DNA from: Dipteris shenzhenensis
Taxonomy: Eukaryota; Polypodiophyta; Polypodiopsida; Gleicheniales
Length of the DNA: 64,000 bases
Reading direction: 5' to 3' (one strand)
Assembly: GCA_047967505.1 (NCBI GenBank)
Contig: CM106540.1
Of the stretch, positions 22,700-34,712 are shown piece after piece; within the stretch, counting starts at the first letter, position 1; every line of letters begins with the position of its first letter. The translations under genes were made by a program, and so were the position numbers. The notes below the pieces were generated by a model. It did not search any database. It was not told the origin of the DNA and was given only the letters and a program-made list of their open reading frames with translations.

Positions 22700-24850
22700 G
22701 CAGGCCACATGAATGAAACTCATCTTGTTTTTTAATCTAGTGACTTATAATAATAGCATGCCACATGTTTGAACGTGAGCTCAAATTTTAGTTTACTTGA
22801 ATCCACAATGATGCCTACCTAAAAGCTTGAGACTTTGAGGCATTTAAGCTAAAATATAGGATTGATATGCACATCATGTCAAAATTAGAAATCACTCATC
22901 CGCGTAATCTACTAAGACTGCCCCGTCTGAAAATCTATGGGTTGGATTCCTGAGACTAGTTTTCCCATATGGACATAGCCATGGCAGATTGAGCTAAGGA
23001 TCATCAAGGTCTAGGTTGCCCTCGATTTCACTCCCATACCAATTCATGTTAAGCAGTTTGATGCTCTCATTTATAAAGAAGGGATGTGGATGGAAGAAGA
23101 GCTAGCTTTAGGTATGGTGCTTTATATTCTTTCTTCTTTGGATTAGAAGGAATGCAAAACAAGAATACACTCTCACAATCTCTTCTCTAGAAGCTCATAT
23201 AGCAAAAGAAGAATGAGAAGGAGCCTAGGTAACCAATCCTCTCTCTCACTCTGTGTGTCTCTCTCTATTGATCGATCCATCACAAAAACAAAGTCAATGC
23301 GAGAACAATAACAACTCGAAGCAACATTAGAGAAGCAATTCCTAAACCAAACTCTTCACTAAAGAGGAGAATCACTAGAATTTTTTGATTCCTATCTCAC
23401 TGCCATAATGCGAGAAAGATAACAACTCAAAGCAAATCAAAGAAGCAGAGAGAAATGCAGGGTACCGAATTTGCCAACTCGAGAGAAGATCTTCAAGTGA
23501 TGCCATCACCATTGCTCCTCTTGGTCTCTCTTGATCAATCGATCGTAAAAAAAGAGCGATTCTTGAATCAAACTCTAGTTATCCACTCACTTCACTTGAC
23601 TTTGGGATCCCGCCCAATAACCTACTAAGGCATTATTATGATCATCCCTTCTGAGAAAAGGAGCTCACCTGCATAGCAACCATGTGGAACTCCACCACAT
23701 AAGAATAGGGCAAATGTGTGGAGAGAGAATAGGGTTTACCCCCAAAAATTCATTTTCCCTCCCAAAAAATTCAGTTGCCCCCAAAATTAAGGCCTACTCT
23801 TACTCCCCTCGTTGTTTAGCGAGGTTTTTTTTTACACTTCTTCAAATAGTTGGCGAGGGGGTAAGATGAGGGAAGTGGTAGATAGGGCAAGTAGAGAGCA
23901 CTTGATATATACATATGCTACCATGGAGGTTGCCATATATCAAATGAATGCCACATCATTATCGTCTTCTCCACAGCTAAACTCTCCAATTGTATCCCAA
24001 AATGAAAATTTCATGTGTCTCCATGTAGTAGGAATTTTAATGATATCTCATATAATTGACATTGGACTATGGTGGTCTTCTTGGTGCATACCACAGTTGG
24101 GTCAACGACTTTAATATCTCATATAATTGGCATTGAACCTTGAATAGTAATGTCTATGTGTAAGGTGAAATGTCTTTTGCATGTCCATCGAGTGTACATG
24201 AAGGAAGAATACATTTCGGACAATCATTGAGGTAATGTGTAGTATCCAATTGGTGCCAAACTTTACAATGGTCTTATTCATTGGCGTACAAAGGTGCTTG
24301 CAAGGTTTACACTAACTACCGCCATAAGAGTGATTTTAGATAAGGTTTGATTGTTGATAGCAACTAGTCTTACAAGCTACTTATGGGACACTTATGGCAT
24401 ATCAACTCATTGGGCTATGTATTAAATACACATAATGTAAATCTTAAGTTTTAAACATGAAAATGTAGTAATGTACGCATTACAAACACACAATGTGGAG
24501 CTGAAATGTGAATAGTATATTTTGTAAAACTTGGATAGCATCCAAAAGCTTTCCAAAAGCCATAAGGCATTCCTCAGTCAAGCAATAAAATTTTATTCAT
24601 AGGAGGCAACATTTCAAGTTTTCTTTTTTAAAAGTCTAATTAAATTTTCTAATCATTCATAACCAAGCTATGATGCAATAAAAAGTATATGAGTTCGAGA
24701 TTATAGAATCAATAGCTAATGGAACTCTAAAGAGCAAAATGAAGTGACCAATCATAGAACAACAAAAAACAAAGTCCAACGATGTTCATGATATTAGAGA
24801 TCAATGTATACAAGAAATCATAGCATCATTATGCCAAGGCCAAAGTGAGC

Positions 24851-24884
<34 letters not shown>

Positions 24885-25181
24885 CATTCTAGAAATCAAG
24901 AAAATGAAAGAAAAGTGCCTACTCATTGTAAAAGGGAAATTTTAACAGTAACCTCCCAAAATGTCCCATGATATAAACCAATCTAACCAAATGTTTATGT
25001 TGCATGTTGGGATTTTCTAGAGCTGATTTAATATAAAACACCTTTTTGTATATTAACATTTGGATCTTAATTTACTTCCTTATGTATATATAAACCTGTA
25101 AGTAATGGAATTACTTAAAACCCATGTGTTGAACTCATGTGATAGGGTTACATATGATGACTACCCCCCCCCCTCGCTGAT
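22700..25181. other. Old repeat debris
   Basis: No gene recognised. It contains a (GA)n run (~24853-24882) and a segment (23605-23648) related to 18489-18530. An open frame at 23812-24114 lacks any recognisable motif. Confidence 0.4.
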
Positions 25182-25325
25182 ACCCAAGGAGGGAACAAGG
25201 ACAAAATCAAAAATTGGAGACCCTTAACCATGCTAAACTGCAACTATAAAATTTTTGTTAAGGCCCTGGCCCTTAGAATTCAAAAGAGAATGGAAAGGTG
25301 GATTCTAAAAGAGCATATGGTGTGT
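25182..25325 (+). pseudogene. LINE (non-LTR) reverse transcriptase fragment
   Basis: The plus strand reads NKDKIKNWRPLTMLNCNYKI followed by FVKALALRIQKRMERWI. This matches the non-LTR RT segment 'I.NwRPIsLLN.dYKI..K.la.Rl...l..lI'. The upstream 'IPKEG' is one frame off. The match stops abruptly near 25325, so this is only about 45 residues of RT. The N-W-R-P and L-N..Y-K blocks make the assignment quite specific. Confidence 0.75.
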
Positions 25326-26064
25326 CATTAATTAACATAATGGTGTACACACCCATCGCAAACCTCTGATAGTTGGGGTCCTTTTTGGTTCACTTTGTTG
25401 TGTAGCACTGCCCGACCTCTCACCTGGCATCGCTCATAGACTCGATGTCCTCCATGGCGAGGTTTTGGTTGAAGGCTACTCCCTATGGTAGCTCATAGAA
25501 GTCATGGAGGTCTGTGAGGTGTAGCTAATTTAGGGAGGTGGTGGCGCACCAACAAAATATGGGGGGTAGATCTCTAAGCCCTCTCACTTCTCTAGTTTTG
25601 ACTTCTTGGACGTGGACATTTGACCTCTAGCGTTGGTCGCTTTTTCTAGACTGTGGCTAGTAGTCATGGTGTTCATTAGTTGAAGACTTATGCAAGCACA
25701 AGAGGTTTGGAGGATGTGGAGGAAAAGGAAGAGGAGCTCACACTTGTCTTGGAGATGTGAAAATGTTCTCTCCTACCTCATGGTTTACATAGGTGTAGGT
25801 CTAGCACTTGCCCTCTCTCCAATGGTCTACTAATAGTAGCTAGTTCAAACTACCCTCATCGCCTCTTCTAGCCATGAATAGGCTATCCACATCAAGATCT
25901 CAACCCATTAAGATTGTATGTTTTTGAGATTTTGTGCCCAATTTTGGTGCTCCTCCCAATCATGATTTGCATGATCAAAGGATCAATCTTGAATTGATGC
26001 GGTAACGATGCTTTTGGTTTGAGTGTTTCCATTAGTTTTTCAAGAGTTCCACTGCAAATCCTAT
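25326..26064. other. Spacer 3' of gypsy relic
   Basis: No gene recognised. It may be the 3' non-coding end of the minus-strand gypsy relic, but no LTR was identified. Confidence 0.35.
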
Positions 26065-28427
26065 CTAAGTGAATTTCACTCGTGGAAAAAACACCTTGAT
26101 CTTCATTAGTTTGTTTCCTTCCAGGTCCTCCAGAGTAATCGTCCCATTGTCAAAGCACTTTTTTATTTGGTAGGGTGTACCCATGACCGATATTGTAGAT
26201 TTTTCTTCATCACTCCCAATGGAGCACTGTGCAATAGTACAAGCATGCTGTCTTTGAGTGATCATTACTTGATGTCGCAGTCATGCCACACTTTCCTCCT
26301 CTATTGAATTGTTCCTTGTGTCTAGGCTCCCCTTAGCTATCAATTCTAGACAATTTATCTTGCCTCCCTCAACCTACTTTGTCAATCTTGGACAATTCAT
26401 CAATCTTGAACAACTCGTCCAAGCTCTTCGTTATGGCTTCTTCTAAGCCATTCATGTGACACACAACCACTCTTAAACTTGGCACATGGAATTCCACTGG
26501 TATGAATGCTTTGAGACCAAATACTAGCTAGAAAGGGATATGCATCATCCATTGAGTGTGGTCTATAGCTTGTGATCCTGATTATTCACCGTCTTGTGGA
26601 GGATTATCTTCAAGACCTTGTTTGTTAATTTGGATTGACCATTTGCATGTAGATCATATGTTGTCGATTTCTTATGCTGAATGAGGAATTCCTTTTTCAT
26701 CATCTTAATTATTGAATCGATGAACTAAAACCCTTGGTTGATTACAATTTTGATGGGACACCCAAATTGGAAGATTATTTTATTGTGCAAAAAATGTATT
26801 GCGCTATGGGTTGTGTTGTCCCTAATGGCTTTTACTTTGTCCAATTTGTAACATAATCAATCGCCACCATGATGCTTTTTTGTTTGATGCCTCACTAAGT
26901 TGAACAAACCAATGAAGTCCAATTCCCACTCTTGGAATGGTTTTCATGGTAGGTCGGCTCAAAGGGCATTTGATCTTGGAAGGTTGGCTTTCCAATTTGT
27001 TGACATGCAACATAATTTTTTCTATGCTTTGTCATAGTAGTGTAGAGCGTGCTCCACCATAATCTTCCACTTAATATATTTTCAACCATTACTTTCATGT
27101 AGAAGTGTTGGTCAGGCTTTGTCCATGACAATTTCTCTTTCGTGAGGAAAGACACATTGTTGGAGGAATTTGTGCCTTGCCTTTCTGTATAAGTATCCAC
27201 TTATGAGCAAGTACTTCCATGACTTCATTGCAATCCTTATGCTCATCTTGACTTGCATCTCCGGGGAATGTCTATGTTGACATTCATCTCTTCGTGCTTC
27301 TATTCATACATTGACAACATGAATAGGTTGGCATTGGGAGGCTATCATTGATCCCTTCACTTGATTTCATGCTTTTTGTATGAGAAGTCCATAGTGTGAC
27401 AAACCTCATTCGGGGATCAACTTGAAGTCAAAATCCTGAGCAATAACATCCACCAAATCAAACTAGGCTTTGGATGGTCGTGTTAATCAAGTACAACATC
27501 ACTTAATGATCCACGTAGAATCAAATGAGTTTCCAAGAGGGAGCGCAAAAAATTTAGTACAATGTACACCATTCCTAAGGCTTCTCCTTTAGTCGTCAAA
27601 TAGCTTAGCTCTGCCAATGAGAACATTTGGCTCATATAGTAGATGTGGAAATCTAATATCCCTTTTAATTGAGCCAGGATGGTCCCAATCGCCATCCTCG
27701 ATGCATCAACATGCACATGGAATATCACATTCCAATCAATCTTTCAAAAGTGCCTTGATCACCATTGTTTCTAGGATCTAGAATGCTTCACTTCATTCCT
27801 TTCTCCATTTGAAATTTATATCTACTCTTGTCACACTGATGAAGCTTTGATGACTCCTAAAAAACTCTTGATGATATCGCGGCTAGAAGCTAAGGAAGCT
27901 CATGAATGAATGCACTTGCTAGGTGTTGGTTGGCTCTTTCATCTTCTCTCTAGCATCTATCTTGGACTTTTTGTGATGATGCCTTCATTGTGTGCCCCAT
28001 CAATACGCACAAGGACACACAAAATACACACTTGTATGGATTAAGGTCTCCCCACATTTCTAAAACACCTTCCTCAAGCACTCCTAGTATGCTCACTTCA
28101 TGCTATAGTTTGAGAAATTATCCAAGAATATTGCAAAGAATTTGTTGATGTACTTCTTGAAGGTTTCAACCATGAAGTCCTAAAGCATCGCCGGTTTATT
28201 CTTCAACTTGAATGGAGTATGCTCCCCATTCAATGACAAAGAACCTCTTTAGCTAGCGTGATTTGGTTGTACCCACTATATTCATCCATGAAAGATACAT
28301 CTCGTGATAAACTAGCTACCTTGTCCATGAATGGTAGTAGGAATGGGTCTTTTATGTTCTGTTCTTTCAACTTCTTGACTTGTAGCTTGCCATTCTTCTT
28401 TTGTAGATAACAATTGGAAACAACCAA
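26065..28427 (-). pseudogene. Ty3/gypsy pol relic
   Basis: Minus-strand blocks in gypsy order. RT: KKNGKLQVK, DPFLLPFMD, FMDEYSGYNQITLA (28400-28240). RNase H: FHVHVDASRMAIGTILAQ, IYYMSQMFSLAELSYLTTKG (27725-27590). Integrase zinc and core: LSGRLWWSTLYTTMTKHRKN, CQQIGKPT, SGNWTSLV (27090-26900). C-terminal: YQIKKCFDNGTITLEDLEGN (26175-26115). The order RT-RH-INT separates Ty3/gypsy from copia. Blocks are in different frames with stops between, so the element is long dead. The gag, protease and LTRs were not located. Confidence 0.85.
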
Positions 28428-28736
28428 TCACTTGGGGTAACTTGGCTTTGAGCATTCTATTGCTCTCTACCTTTACCAACTTGGCATACTTGGGGTTAAT
28501 TTGGTATCTTTGCTGCCCAAATGAGCTTCACATCTAGAATGAGAGGGATTTAGTGTTCAATCAATCTTTGTGGGACCCTAATTTCACTATTGGTTCATTG
28601 TCACTCTGTTTGCAAAACCTTGAGAGGTTAGACAAGAACATGTATGGTGATATTTCTAACAAATAGAATAGTAGAAGTCAAGAACTATTCTTTGTATTGA
28701 TGTAAAGAGATGCAATAAATTGGCACATCCATGAAG
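28428..28736. other. Spacer between gypsy relic and LTR
   Basis: About 300 bp, partly likely the 5' end of the gypsy RT region in decayed form. No feature is certain. Confidence 0.3.
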
Positions 28737-29023
28737 TGTTGGAGTTATGTAGGTCACTTCCCCAGTTTAGTGAGCCCCCAAATGAGGAGAGAATAGGGAA
28801 GGTGCACTGAGAAATCCCAAGACGTGTGATCAAGGACAAAGGTTACTTAGAAAAAGAAATACGAGTATTTAAAATGGAGGCTACAATAAGCAATAGAGAG
28901 CTGCATGTTGATAAAGAAGAGTGCTCAAAGAAAGAAGGTCTCACAAGGGAGGAGAAGAGTGGAGGACCACACAACTAAAGTCACCATATAAATACAAATT
29001 ATCCTAATTTCTAAATATCAACA
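28737..29023 (-). mobile_element. LTR of a minus-strand retroelement (copia-like)
   Basis: Bounded by TGTTGG... at 28737 and ...ATATCAACA at 29023 (TG/CA ends with 5-bp inverted termini). It is followed on the plus strand by 'CTCCCCCTCAA', i.e. a polypurine tract on the minus strand, so this is the 3' LTR of a minus-strand element. The first ~50 bp resemble the sequence starting at 57352. No coding region was recognised upstream on the minus strand. Confidence 0.6.
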
Positions 29024-30964
29024 CTCCCCCTCAACAAAATTAGGGTGAACTATTGCACAATCAATAGTTGATCTAAGTTGGCAAAAGCCTTTATCCCAGC
29101 TATACAAGCTTACCATAAGGTTTTGGATATTATCGAAGACATGGTGTTAATTGACAACACACTATAGTAGAAGAGATGTGTATTGATTAATATGACTATA
29201 AAATTGCTTGAACTTCTTGAACTCTATGCGCATTATACCTTGATCATCCTCACACAATGACCAAGTCATGTGCAGATGAAGATAAGCGAGCTTCCACAAA
29301 CATGCATGAGGTTTCTCTGCACACACTACTTTCACTAATCAAAGAGATGCAACAACTCCTCCGAATGGCAATGAGGGAATTCCTATCAAAAGTTGGTGGA
29401 AGTATATGAGGGAATGAAGGCATTATCACTTGTGTTTTGTGAAGATCAATAACAGTGTCTATTCCTTTTGCCAAAATTTAGAGAATAAGGCATGTTGCAT
29501 GCCACTAAAAATGAATATACAAACATGATTAGAGTTTTTAAAAAAGCATCGCTATGAAGGTAACCTCTCCATAAAATCCAATACATGGTTTGATATTGAG
29601 GCATCACCAAAATGATGGCCAAGTCTATGAGGCAAGGTAAAACCGTGAGCAAAAAATTTCACTCTCAAGATCGATAATCTCCCATGAAGATATGGGGGAA
29701 ATGGCTCTTGACTATCAAGTGATGGATGGTGGTTTGCCATATGAAAAATAATCTCACCATGGAAATATCTTGGGCCATTATCACCTAAGAAATAATTGCT
29801 ACAAAGAAAGCTTCCCCTTTGTAAGTAGTTTATCTTAAAACGTAATATACAGATATGTTTTAGAGGATTGTAAGAGCTATTTAGGCCATGCTACCAGGTC
29901 AAAATCATATAAAGTAAATTCATATCGAGATAGACTAACATGTGGCTATTAGGCAGCTATATTTGGGACGGATTGGACCTAGTTTACCAAGTAGTAAATG
30001 GAAGTTAATAGAGGAGAGGGATATGTACCAATCAACTATAAAAGGTGAACCTGACAGGGGCTATTTGGGGCTATAGAAGTTGGTTGAAGTGCACTAGTAG
30101 ATCAAAGAAGTGTAGAACCAAAGCGCTTAGAGGTGAAATACCAAAAAATAGTATTGTGCTTGGATTGGACCAGGTAAAGGATGCAAAAATCACAACTACA
30201 AATTGGACTCAAAACAATGCTAGCCAACGACATGTTCTTTAGACTTTTAAATTGGCATCATTAAACAACTCACATTTTTAAATTTTAAAACAAACCCAGA
30301 ATCTCTAAGAGTGTGTTGTTTATTTTTACTTGCAAGAAATGCTCATAGCAACTTAATATCCTTGAATACTAGGTCAAGCAATGCATCCCTTAAAGCCCAT
30401 CCTCCTCTTTTTGAATGATATATGTAGCCCAACTCTCTTGCCCTTCATTTTTGGCTTCTTGCCCTTTGATCCTTCTCCCCTACATCTCTTGCCCTTCCTT
30501 TTCCTCTCTTGTCCTTTTTCCCTACGAGCCTTTTCCTCTCTTGCACTCCTTCCCCTCCCAGCCTTAATTTTCATCTAGATGTCCTTGCCTTTGAGAATTA
30601 TCACGGATACAAGTTGTAATTTGGATTTATGCTTAACGTTGGGACCTCTATTAATCCACACAATGTTGCCTCTCGTTGATGTTGATGCAACCTTGAATGC
30701 TCTAGCTTTTTTTTGCAAAGATTAGCTAGACAACACCATTAACTCACTATTCCTTCTCACACAAGTGCTCCACCAAGACCATGCATGTGTGTGTGTGTGC
30801 GTGTAAGCACTCTAAATTTGAAAAAAACATGGATGAGAGATCCACAAAAACTACTAGTCTTTGGATTAAGCAATGTCGATTTACACATTCAAAAAAAGGA
30901 GAAGATAGCGTTGATAAATCTAGATGGAAAATGCAAGAGTGCCATAGGCTGCTTGGGACGTGCA
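29024..30964. other. Spacer, probably retroelement interior debris
   Basis: It follows the polypurine tract of the 28737 LTR and so is probably the 3' interior of that element. No domain was recognised. A C/T-rich patch lies at 30380-30580. Confidence 0.35.
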
Positions 30965-31577
30965 ATGAGGACCACGAGAAGCGGGCATCTGTTGCAGCTC
31001 TGTGAGCCCTTGCTAGTACGTTCCATTTACTCTGCTAAGGCTTTATCAGGACCAACTTACATGTACGCAGATCGCATGGATTCGTTGCCCGGTATCCAAT
31101 CACCACCTGCACAGGTTTGGCAGCGTTTTCACGTTCTAAGAGGACATTTGCAGGTGTTTTTTTGCCTTGGTCGGCAATTCAGGCGCAACTTTTGTCTTGC
31201 TAGGATTTGAGGGTGCGGGCCTTTTCACCACTGCGAAGGTTGCCTCGTCTGGGCCCAACGGAATTCAATCTTTTTTTAAGGTTCGGATCGTGGAAATTAA
31301 TCACTATTCGCGATGATATTCCATCTTAGTGAAGTTTTTTTAACTAAAGAGCATGTCTCACAGCACGCTACTTATCACAAAAGGTTCCATTTTTATAGAA
31401 AGAAAACCCGATTTCCAAGTTCTTAATCGGCGTCAAAATGTGTATGCTTCAAAAGACAGCAGTGAAACATTGCACGAAGCCGCTTTAGCCGAGTTAGCAC
31501 CGCGCCTCCAGGATAACAGTCAAGAAAGCATGGCATTCATTGAAGTTCTCCCCTTACCAACAACAAAGGCTTGCTAA
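30965..31577 (+). other. Possible host first exon(s), transit-peptide-like
   Basis: ATG 30965 opens 63 codons to 31153, rich in Arg, Ser and Leu and poor in acids at its start (MRTTRSGHLLQLCEPLLVRS). It ends in 'TTGCAG' followed by a GT, a possible donor, in phase 0. A second open stretch lies at 31353-31577. Composition resembles an organelle transit peptide. There is no homology I can name. It is on the same strand as the mTERF gene 24 kb downstream, but the phase does not fit that gene's first visible acceptor directly. Low confidence. Confidence 0.2.
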
Positions 31578-32290
31578 ATATGGAGTAGAGTGTATTGGGC
31601 CCGGTGTTATTTTTAAGAAGGAAGCTTGCCTTACCTTGTTCTGTGACTATTTGCTTGATGTACCTTTGTGGCATAATGCTCCCACATGTTGAGTCATCAA
31701 GGCTTTTCTTCCTCTCATCCATCCTACTGGGGGACTATTAATTATCGAATGAGCCAAATTGACATCGAATAGGCGTGAGTCATCTGGTATGAATTTTAAA
31801 ATCCTTCTGCTCTATTTTAGTAAATAGTAAACCTCCTGCAAAGTTTCCTTTACGATAGTTTGGCAGCATTCAAGCACTTTATAGAGTAACAGATTGCTAT
31901 AAGTTATCAAAGCACCGCTCTTTAGAGAAATGCAAAAGAATCTCAATGGTGAAAAAGTAATCAAAGCCCTGAAGTGAGTGAGTCAAGCAACAAGGGCATT
32001 ACATTTCCCTCCTAGATATAGGAGCTTATAGCTTGAGCGTTGATTTGTATGATGCAAGGTCACAACACGTATCTCGGTGGTCGCAGGTTGTAAGAAAATG
32101 AAGGAGCAGGGAGAAGAGATGGACGTAAGTCGTCACATCAAAACTATATAAACTACAAATGTACATCTAGATTAGAAAATAAAACTTATGTGATGGATTG
32201 ATCCCTTATCCAACTCTGCCCACTCTCTAACGTATGCAGACTAATTGCATTATATGAAAACTTATTAAGTGGCCTTTTAACACTTCCTCT
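31578..32290. other. Probable LTR of truncated copia, boundary unclear
   Basis: On the plus strand 'TTTTAACA' ends at 32282 and is followed by 'CTTCCTC', a polypurine tract in minus orientation. So the bases left of 32282 should be the 3' LTR of the copia fragment at 32291-32760. Its left end was not found. Confidence 0.4.
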
Positions 32291-32760
32291 TTAGTCTGAT
32301 ATGTATAATACATAGGAGTTCTCCGATGTTTCAAATTCCAAGCTTAGCAACACCTTGGTGAATAAGTCTGCCATTTGATCTTTAAAGAAATACTGGATAC
32401 AACTCGATTTGATGCCGGATGGAACGATAAGCAATATCAATATGCTTCGCTGTACTACGATCTTTTGGATTCTTTGCACTCGTGCTATCACAAGAAATTA
32501 ATCACAAGAGATTATAGTAGCCTCCCTTGGACTGCAACAAGCTCACCCAGAAGCCTTCGCAATCATACTGCTTCACCAGAACATATTGATAAGCAATATA
32601 TTTTTTGTCTGATGTCGACAAAGGAAGTGTGTCTTGCTTCTTGCTTGACCAGCTGATTGAGCAAGCATGTAAAACGAGTTGTCAACTTTGCATCTTTACC
32701 TCCATCCCAATTCGCATTACAGAATTTCATGAGGTGTGTCTTTGGCCTATATCTTTTAGA
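32291..32760 (-). pseudogene. Copia RNase H fragment (A)
   Basis: The minus strand shows decayed copia RNase H in order: FCNANWDGGKDAKLTTRF (~32735, cf. 'Y.DADWAGD..DRKSTSG'), LRRLLGELVAVQG (~32550) and FFKDQMADLFTKVLLSLEFE (~32385-32330, cf. 'EDQVADIFTK.L....F'). Frameshifts and stops occur throughout. Only the 3' end of the element survives. Confidence 0.75.
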
Positions 32761-32824
32761 TATGTATGTTCATGCTTGTTTTGAAATGGATCAATCACCA
32801 AAAAGAAATAAGCTTAAAGCTTTG

Positions 32825-33146
32825 TTACCTCAATTTTCTTCCCTTTTGTTTTCCTTTTATTTTCTTCGTAGAATTTGGGTATTTAGACCAACAAAAAAGC
32901 TGAATTTTTTCGATTGGATATATTCTAGTCTTACAAAGGTATATATATAAAGCTTTGCGGAAAGCTTCAGACTTTCCTCTAGGTAGTGCCTTAGTGAATG
33001 GATCAGCAACATTACCCATCTAGAGCAGTACGTCAATGTGATCTCCCCTGCATGAAGCCTTTCTTTGACATAATTGTCAAAACCTTCCCAACTTAGGGCT
33101 TCTGCGTTCATCACTACCCAGCCTCGAATTCCATCTTGCTTCCCTC
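32825..33146 (-). pseudogene. Copia RNase H C-terminal fragment (B)
   Basis: The minus strand reads VKERLHAGEITLTYCS, then in the next frame GNVADPFTKALPRGKSEAFR. These are the last ~50 residues of copia RNase H and resemble the end of the element at 37173. It is frameshifted and truncated where the LTR begins at 33147. Confidence 0.75.
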
Positions 33147-33787
33147 TGTTAGAAAATAGAGGGTTGATTGCTCGAATTTCTTACGCAGCAGATAGATCTA
33201 GGGAACTCTTTCCTAACACTTAGAGATGCACACACAAACTGAAAAACCTCACTCAGAGAATGTACTGCAGAGAGTAGAGAAAGAGAACTCGGACTATATT
33301 CATCCACGGATGTGGGAAAACCTGCTTACAAAAGAGCAGAAAACATCCGAGGTGCAATGCTAAATTCTTGGAAAACACAAATACTCCACACACTCTCAGG
33401 TCCACGCTGCCTGCTGCAAAAGGGCTTTAGTGATGCTGCAAGTGTGGAGGAGTGGGGGCTATTCTGAATCCTGCCCCAAATCAACCACTTAGGTGTGCTG
33501 CAAAACCCGAATGGGTCTGCCAGGTAAACTGATTAGATTGGGACCGACTTTTGCTGCTCCTTGACCTGTGATTAGTTCCAGAGAGAGGTGCCTCCTAAAT
33601 AGGCCCTGGAAGTACTGCTTACATGCTGATCCGTCGTGTCTGTTCCAGACTCATCTTCACATGCAGACAGTCCTCCAACCTACTGCTGACGGATGAGCAA
33701 TACCTAACTCAGGTAATCCTTACCTTCCCTAGTCTCTTGACCCTTTGTCCTCATGGGGGCTGACAGGTGGGTCAGTGACTTCTAACA
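33147..33787 (-). mobile_element. Copia 3' LTR, ~641 bp
   Basis: It begins TGTTAGAAAATAG at 33147 and ends GACTTCTAACA at 33787, with matching TGTTAGAA/TTCTAACA termini. It is followed on the plus strand by 'CCCCCTCTCAATG', which on the minus strand is a polypurine tract leading into the LTR. It adjoins copia fragment C. There is no partner LTR in the window. Confidence 0.75.
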
Positions 33788-34083
33788 CCCCCTCTCAATG
33801 ACTCAACTGTGGGCCAATCCCCATGCGTCGAATGAGATGCTCCAGTTGGTCTCTTGGAAGTGCCATGTTGTCAGAGTTCAAATAGTACATTAGCTCCACA
33901 ATCTTGTTGATGATTAGCTCCCGGATAAAATGGTAATGGACCTCGATGTGCTTTGCTCATGTATGAAACATGGGGTTCTTCGCAATGGCTATGCAACTTC
34001 GATTGTCGCACAAGATCACCTCTCGAAGAATGTTCATGTCCTCCAGAATCCATCTGAGCCAATAGTAGGTTAAGTGTTTCCAT
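33788..34083 (-). pseudogene. Copia RNase H fragment (C)
   Basis: The minus strand reads LRWILEDMN, VILCDNRSCIAIAKNPMFHT, a stop, then AKHIEVHYHFIRELI. This is the copia RNase H 'CDNqSAi.iaknPvfH.rTKHIev..Hf.RE' block with one in-frame stop. It is the 3' end of the element owning the LTR at 33147. Confidence 0.85.
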
Positions 34084-34712
34084 CTTATAGATTAGGTCTT
34101 AGCCTAGGTTAGGAGTCCCTTTAGGGTTCCCAAAGGCTGGACAGGTAAGCAGGGAAGGCAGCCTGCAAAAGCTGCCTAAAAACTCCCCTGGCAAATGAGC
34201 CAGGGAGGCATAGTTACCAGCCGAAACGGAAGAAACGGAGTTTCCGGGGCCCGCTGATACGGAAATGGAAGAAACGGCAATATGATACAATTTATGTATA
34301 AAAATTTATTTTTTATACATAATATAATTATCAATAGAGTGCAAATCATACATAATACAAATTACAATTATCTATACTTGAAGCTTCAGCCTTCAAGCAT
34401 CAATGCATCATTCATGCCTCTATGATTCTAAATTCTTGAATGATGGTTCAATAATCTGAAATCAACATGTATCATGAGTCATGACTAACAAGTTTGGCAT
34501 TACAAGAATCTGAAATTTGAAGTTTGAAGTACTTTAAAGTTTAAACTTAGCACACAAGTTGAAACTTGAAACTTGAAAGTATCCAATGTCCGGACTCCAT
34601 AGATGATCATGATTCATGATCCACAAATTTCATGATCATGACTCATGACTCATGAGTCATGCAAGACTCAAAATAAAAGCACCCATGGATGATATAAAAA
34701 AAAGCAACAGGA
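34084..34712. other. Flank and 3' non-coding end of hAT gene
   Basis: AT-rich, with many TGACTCA/TGAGTCA-type words near 34610-34665, including a perfect 18-bp palindrome at 34644-34661. 'CAGGGAGGCATAG' at 34201 has the CAGGG start typical of hAT terminal repeats, but no matching partner was found. Confidence 0.35.

Noticed and set aside
22421-22735. Open frames of Leu/Ser or Arg/Glu repeats
   Set aside because: They are translations of a (CT)n microsatellite on either strand, not genes.
23812-24114. 100-codon open frame
   Set aside because: No recognisable domain or context; probably chance.
34201-34220. hAT terminal repeat candidate CAGGG...
   Set aside because: No inverted partner or 8-bp target duplication could be found, so it is only mentioned in passing.
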